From: Marinobacterium sp. xm-d-530
Lineage (GTDB): Bacteria > Pseudomonadota > Gammaproteobacteria > Pseudomonadales > Balneatricaceae
Direction of reading: 5' to 3'
Assembly: GCF_013283365.1 (NCBI RefSeq)
Contig: NZ_WBYM01000002.1
Span: 310,001 to 374,000, forward strand
DNA length: 64,000 nucleotides
This document shows, piece after piece, positions 62,540 to 64,000 of the stretch (the stretch's first letter is position 1; the number at the start of each line of letters is the position of its first letter). Under the pieces are notes generated by a model. The model searched no databases. It was not told the origin of the DNA and saw only the letters and a program-made list of their open reading frames with translations. Made by a program: the position numbers and the translations under genes.

Positions 62540-63541
62540 ATGAACAGTGTTCGCGCTATCGCTCACCGATTAACTCGTCAAACTGGTGATCAGTCATTTC
62601 ACCTAAAAGAGCAACCTATTGGGTCAGAACTGAATGCCCGAAAACTGCTGAACGAAATCGATCAAGTATTCACACGCAGGGCCACCAAGCGTTATGGCCG
62701 TTTTGCGGATGAGGCAACGAGCTTCAAAGGACTCCTGCTGAACTGGCAAGAGAAGGGTCTGGACCTGACTCAATTCAGTTCCAAAGTGATCGAGCTGTTA
62801 GCGGTGATGTTTGAGAGTGAGGATTTAGAGACGGATGGTTACTGGGCGTTCATCGAGCAAGATGAAACTGACCTGCACGAACTCTGGATAGCTCAATTAA
62901 AACAGTCCGACGGATGGTGTTTTGATGAGAGCAATGAGCTGATTGAATCAGAACAGCTTGAGTTTTCAAAAATGGGGCTCTGTTGCTGCATCGATCTAAA
63001 GCGCCTGTTTGACCCTAGTGCCAGTCGCTACCTAACCTTAGGCTTCGGTTTTGGTGACCGCTCCGCCACTCGAGCTTTGGCTGAGTTTATTGGCTTCTTC
63101 GATACTGTAGATACTCAAGCTGACACAGAACGCTTCATGGAGGTGGTTCGTGACTACAGTGCCAATATGCCGGAAGAGTCTGGTAAACGTTATCAGAAAG
63201 AGGTCGCCGAGTTCTGTATAGAACAATCCAAAGCGGGTGAGTCCGTAAGTTATCGTGACCTAACTGCCTCTGTTGAAAGTGACCAAGAGGTTGGGTTTGA
63301 TCAATACATCGCCTCTGAAGCCCCAGAACTTAAAGAGCAGTTCATTCCCGATCGCGCCAGTCTGAAAAAATACGTTCGCTACACCGGCAGAACGCGTGAG
63401 GTATCGATCAGCTTCAGCAACGAATCCCTCGGGAAATCGATCTCTTTCGATCCAAACAGTGAAACTTTGACAGTAAAGGATCTACCTGCGAACCTGATCA
63501 AGCAGCTCAAAGAGCAACTCGAGCCAGAGACTAAGGAGTAA
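62540..63541 (+). CDS. yejK: Nucleoid-associated protein of the YejK/NdpA family
   Basis: 333 residues. The N-terminal IAHRLTRQTGDQSFHLKEQ, the central ESDLETDGYW-like region, MGLCCCIDLKRL and YLTLGFGFGDRSATRALAEFIG, and the C-terminal ISFSNESLGKSISFDPNSETLTVKDLP match NdpA proteins, which bind chromosomal DNA. Three successive Cys residues (CCC near 151) are notable. It lies between DUF3549 and a small membrane protein. Confidence 0.85.
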   Translation: MNSVRAIAHRLTRQTGDQSFHLKEQPIGSELNARKLLNEIDQVFTRRATKRYGRFADEATSFKGLLLNWQEKGLDLTQFSSKVIELLAVMFESEDLETDGYWAFIEQDETDLHELWIAQLKQSDGWCFDESNELIESEQLEFSKMGLCCCIDLKRLFDPSASRYLTLGFGFGDRSATRALAEFIGFFDTVDTQADTERFMEVVRDYSANMPEESGKRYQKEVAEFCIEQSKAGESVSYRDLTASVESDQEVGFDQYIASEAPELKEQFIPDRASLKKYVRYTGRTREVSISFSNESLGKSISFDPNSETLTVKDLPANLIKQLKEQLEPETKE

Positions 63542-63544
63542 CCG

Positions 63545-63811
63545 ATGCACTTTTTCATCATCATCGCGGGGGTCGCTTTCTTCATCTATTGGAAGTTTTT
63601 TAGACCACGCCAATTAGAAGTATTTATCGTTTCGGTCATTGCCACAATGATCACCATGACGCTGGTCGCGATTGTGTTTGATGATGTGAAATTGGGCTTT
63701 CTCTTTTCAGTATCGATTCTGGGGTGGAGTAAACTGTTTGACCAACTGATCAGCGATCAAAATGCCTCGAAAATGTCGAAGCACCTTAAACGCTTTCTTG
63801 GAAGAAAATAG
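63545..63811 (+). CDS. Small hypothetical membrane protein
   Basis: 88 residues with AAGGAG before the ATG. Three short hydrophobic segments (FFIIIAGVAFFIYWKFF, VFIVSVIATMITMTLVAIVF, LGFLFSVSILGWSKLF) and a basic C-terminus (KHLKRFLGRK). The family is not recognised. It starts 3 bases after the yejK-like gene and is surely cotranscribed. Confidence 0.75.
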   Translation: MHFFIIIAGVAFFIYWKFFRPRQLEVFIVSVIATMITMTLVAIVFDDVKLGFLFSVSILGWSKLFDQLISDQNASKMSKHLKRFLGRK

Positions 63812-63826
63812 TTCTCTTGAATCTGA

Positions 63827-64000
63827 CTATTGAGTAGTCGGCAGCGTCCAACCACGATCTTGAGCCGTTGCTAAACTCTGCTGGTACTGTCGCGAACGGA
63901 CATTAGAGCCCTCAGGCAAGGTCAAGTAATAGAGCAATTTGCAGGCTTCAGCCTCATCGATCTGATGGGTTTTAGCAAACTCGAGCATGGTGGTTGCATG
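63827..64000 (-). CDS. C-terminal end of an unidentified protein
   Basis: The last 57 codons of a minus-strand gene that enters from the right edge. The visible part (KTHQIDEAEACKLLYYLTLPEG, then a Gln/Arg-rich tail ending TLPTTQ) is soluble and helical. It stops 15 bases from the end of the convergent small membrane gene. No family is recognised from this fragment. Confidence 0.55.
   Translation of the reverse strand, partial: HATTMLEFAKTHQIDEAEACKLLYYLTLPEGSNVRSRQYQQSLATAQDRGWTLPTTQ

Overview
The window looks like chromosomal DNA of a marine-type gammaproteobacterium of the Pseudomonas/Oceanospirillales kind. The order rluC / rne-murB-ptp-kdsB-Trm112-lpxK-exbD-exbB-comEC-DUF2062-lolD-lolC is the one known from Pseudomonas. 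ppsR/ppsA/rraA, thrH/cysB, metR, argF, DUF3549 and YejK proteins point the same way. Coding density is high. I see no tRNA, rRNA, CRISPR array, prophage or transposase.

Layout. 1-7.7 kb: start of sppA, a HAD phosphatase, a lytic transglycosylase, rraA, cvfB, then divergent ppsA/ppsR with DUF2889 and isochorismatase-like genes. 7.7-13 kb: dsbD plus a small cytochrome c, a DAHP synthase and D-lactate dehydrogenase. 13-17 kb: an accessory catabolic unit (TauD-type dioxygenase, MarR regulator, class II aldolase, convergent succinate-semialdehyde dehydrogenase) with a 28-bp palindromic operator. 17-24 kb: a methylcitrate-cycle operon of the AcnD/PrpF type (GntR regulator-prpB-prpC-acnD-prpF). 24-29 kb: marC, an alpha/beta hydrolase, thrH, cysB, a KfrA-like coiled-coil protein and rluC. 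29-42 kb: rne with a long 5' leader, then the envelope-biogenesis cluster and lolCD. 42.4-44.1 kb: an AT-rich island with an unknown gene and a QacE-like small multidrug efflux gene bracketed by 15-bp direct repeats. 44.1-53.2 kb: a compact operon holding a whole mevalonate pathway from HMG-CoA synthase to isopentenyl diphosphate isomerase, followed by DNA polymerase II and a retropepsin-like protease. 53.3-58.2 kb: arginine genes argG, argD and argF with rnt and grxD. 58.2-64 kb: metR, yqcC, a Kef-type antiporter, DUF3549, yejK, a small membrane protein and the end of an unknown gene.

The most notable content is the mevalonate operon (mvaA-fni-mvaS-two GHMP kinases-mvaD-polB-protease), because gammaproteobacteria normally make isoprenoids by the MEP route. 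Next are the MarR-controlled dioxygenase/aldolase unit of unknown substrate and the AT-rich efflux island. A recurring feature is a terminator-like hairpin placed just upstream of a start codon (prpF, mvaA, argD, argF). All calls rest on reading the sequence and on recalled family knowledge; no database search was run.
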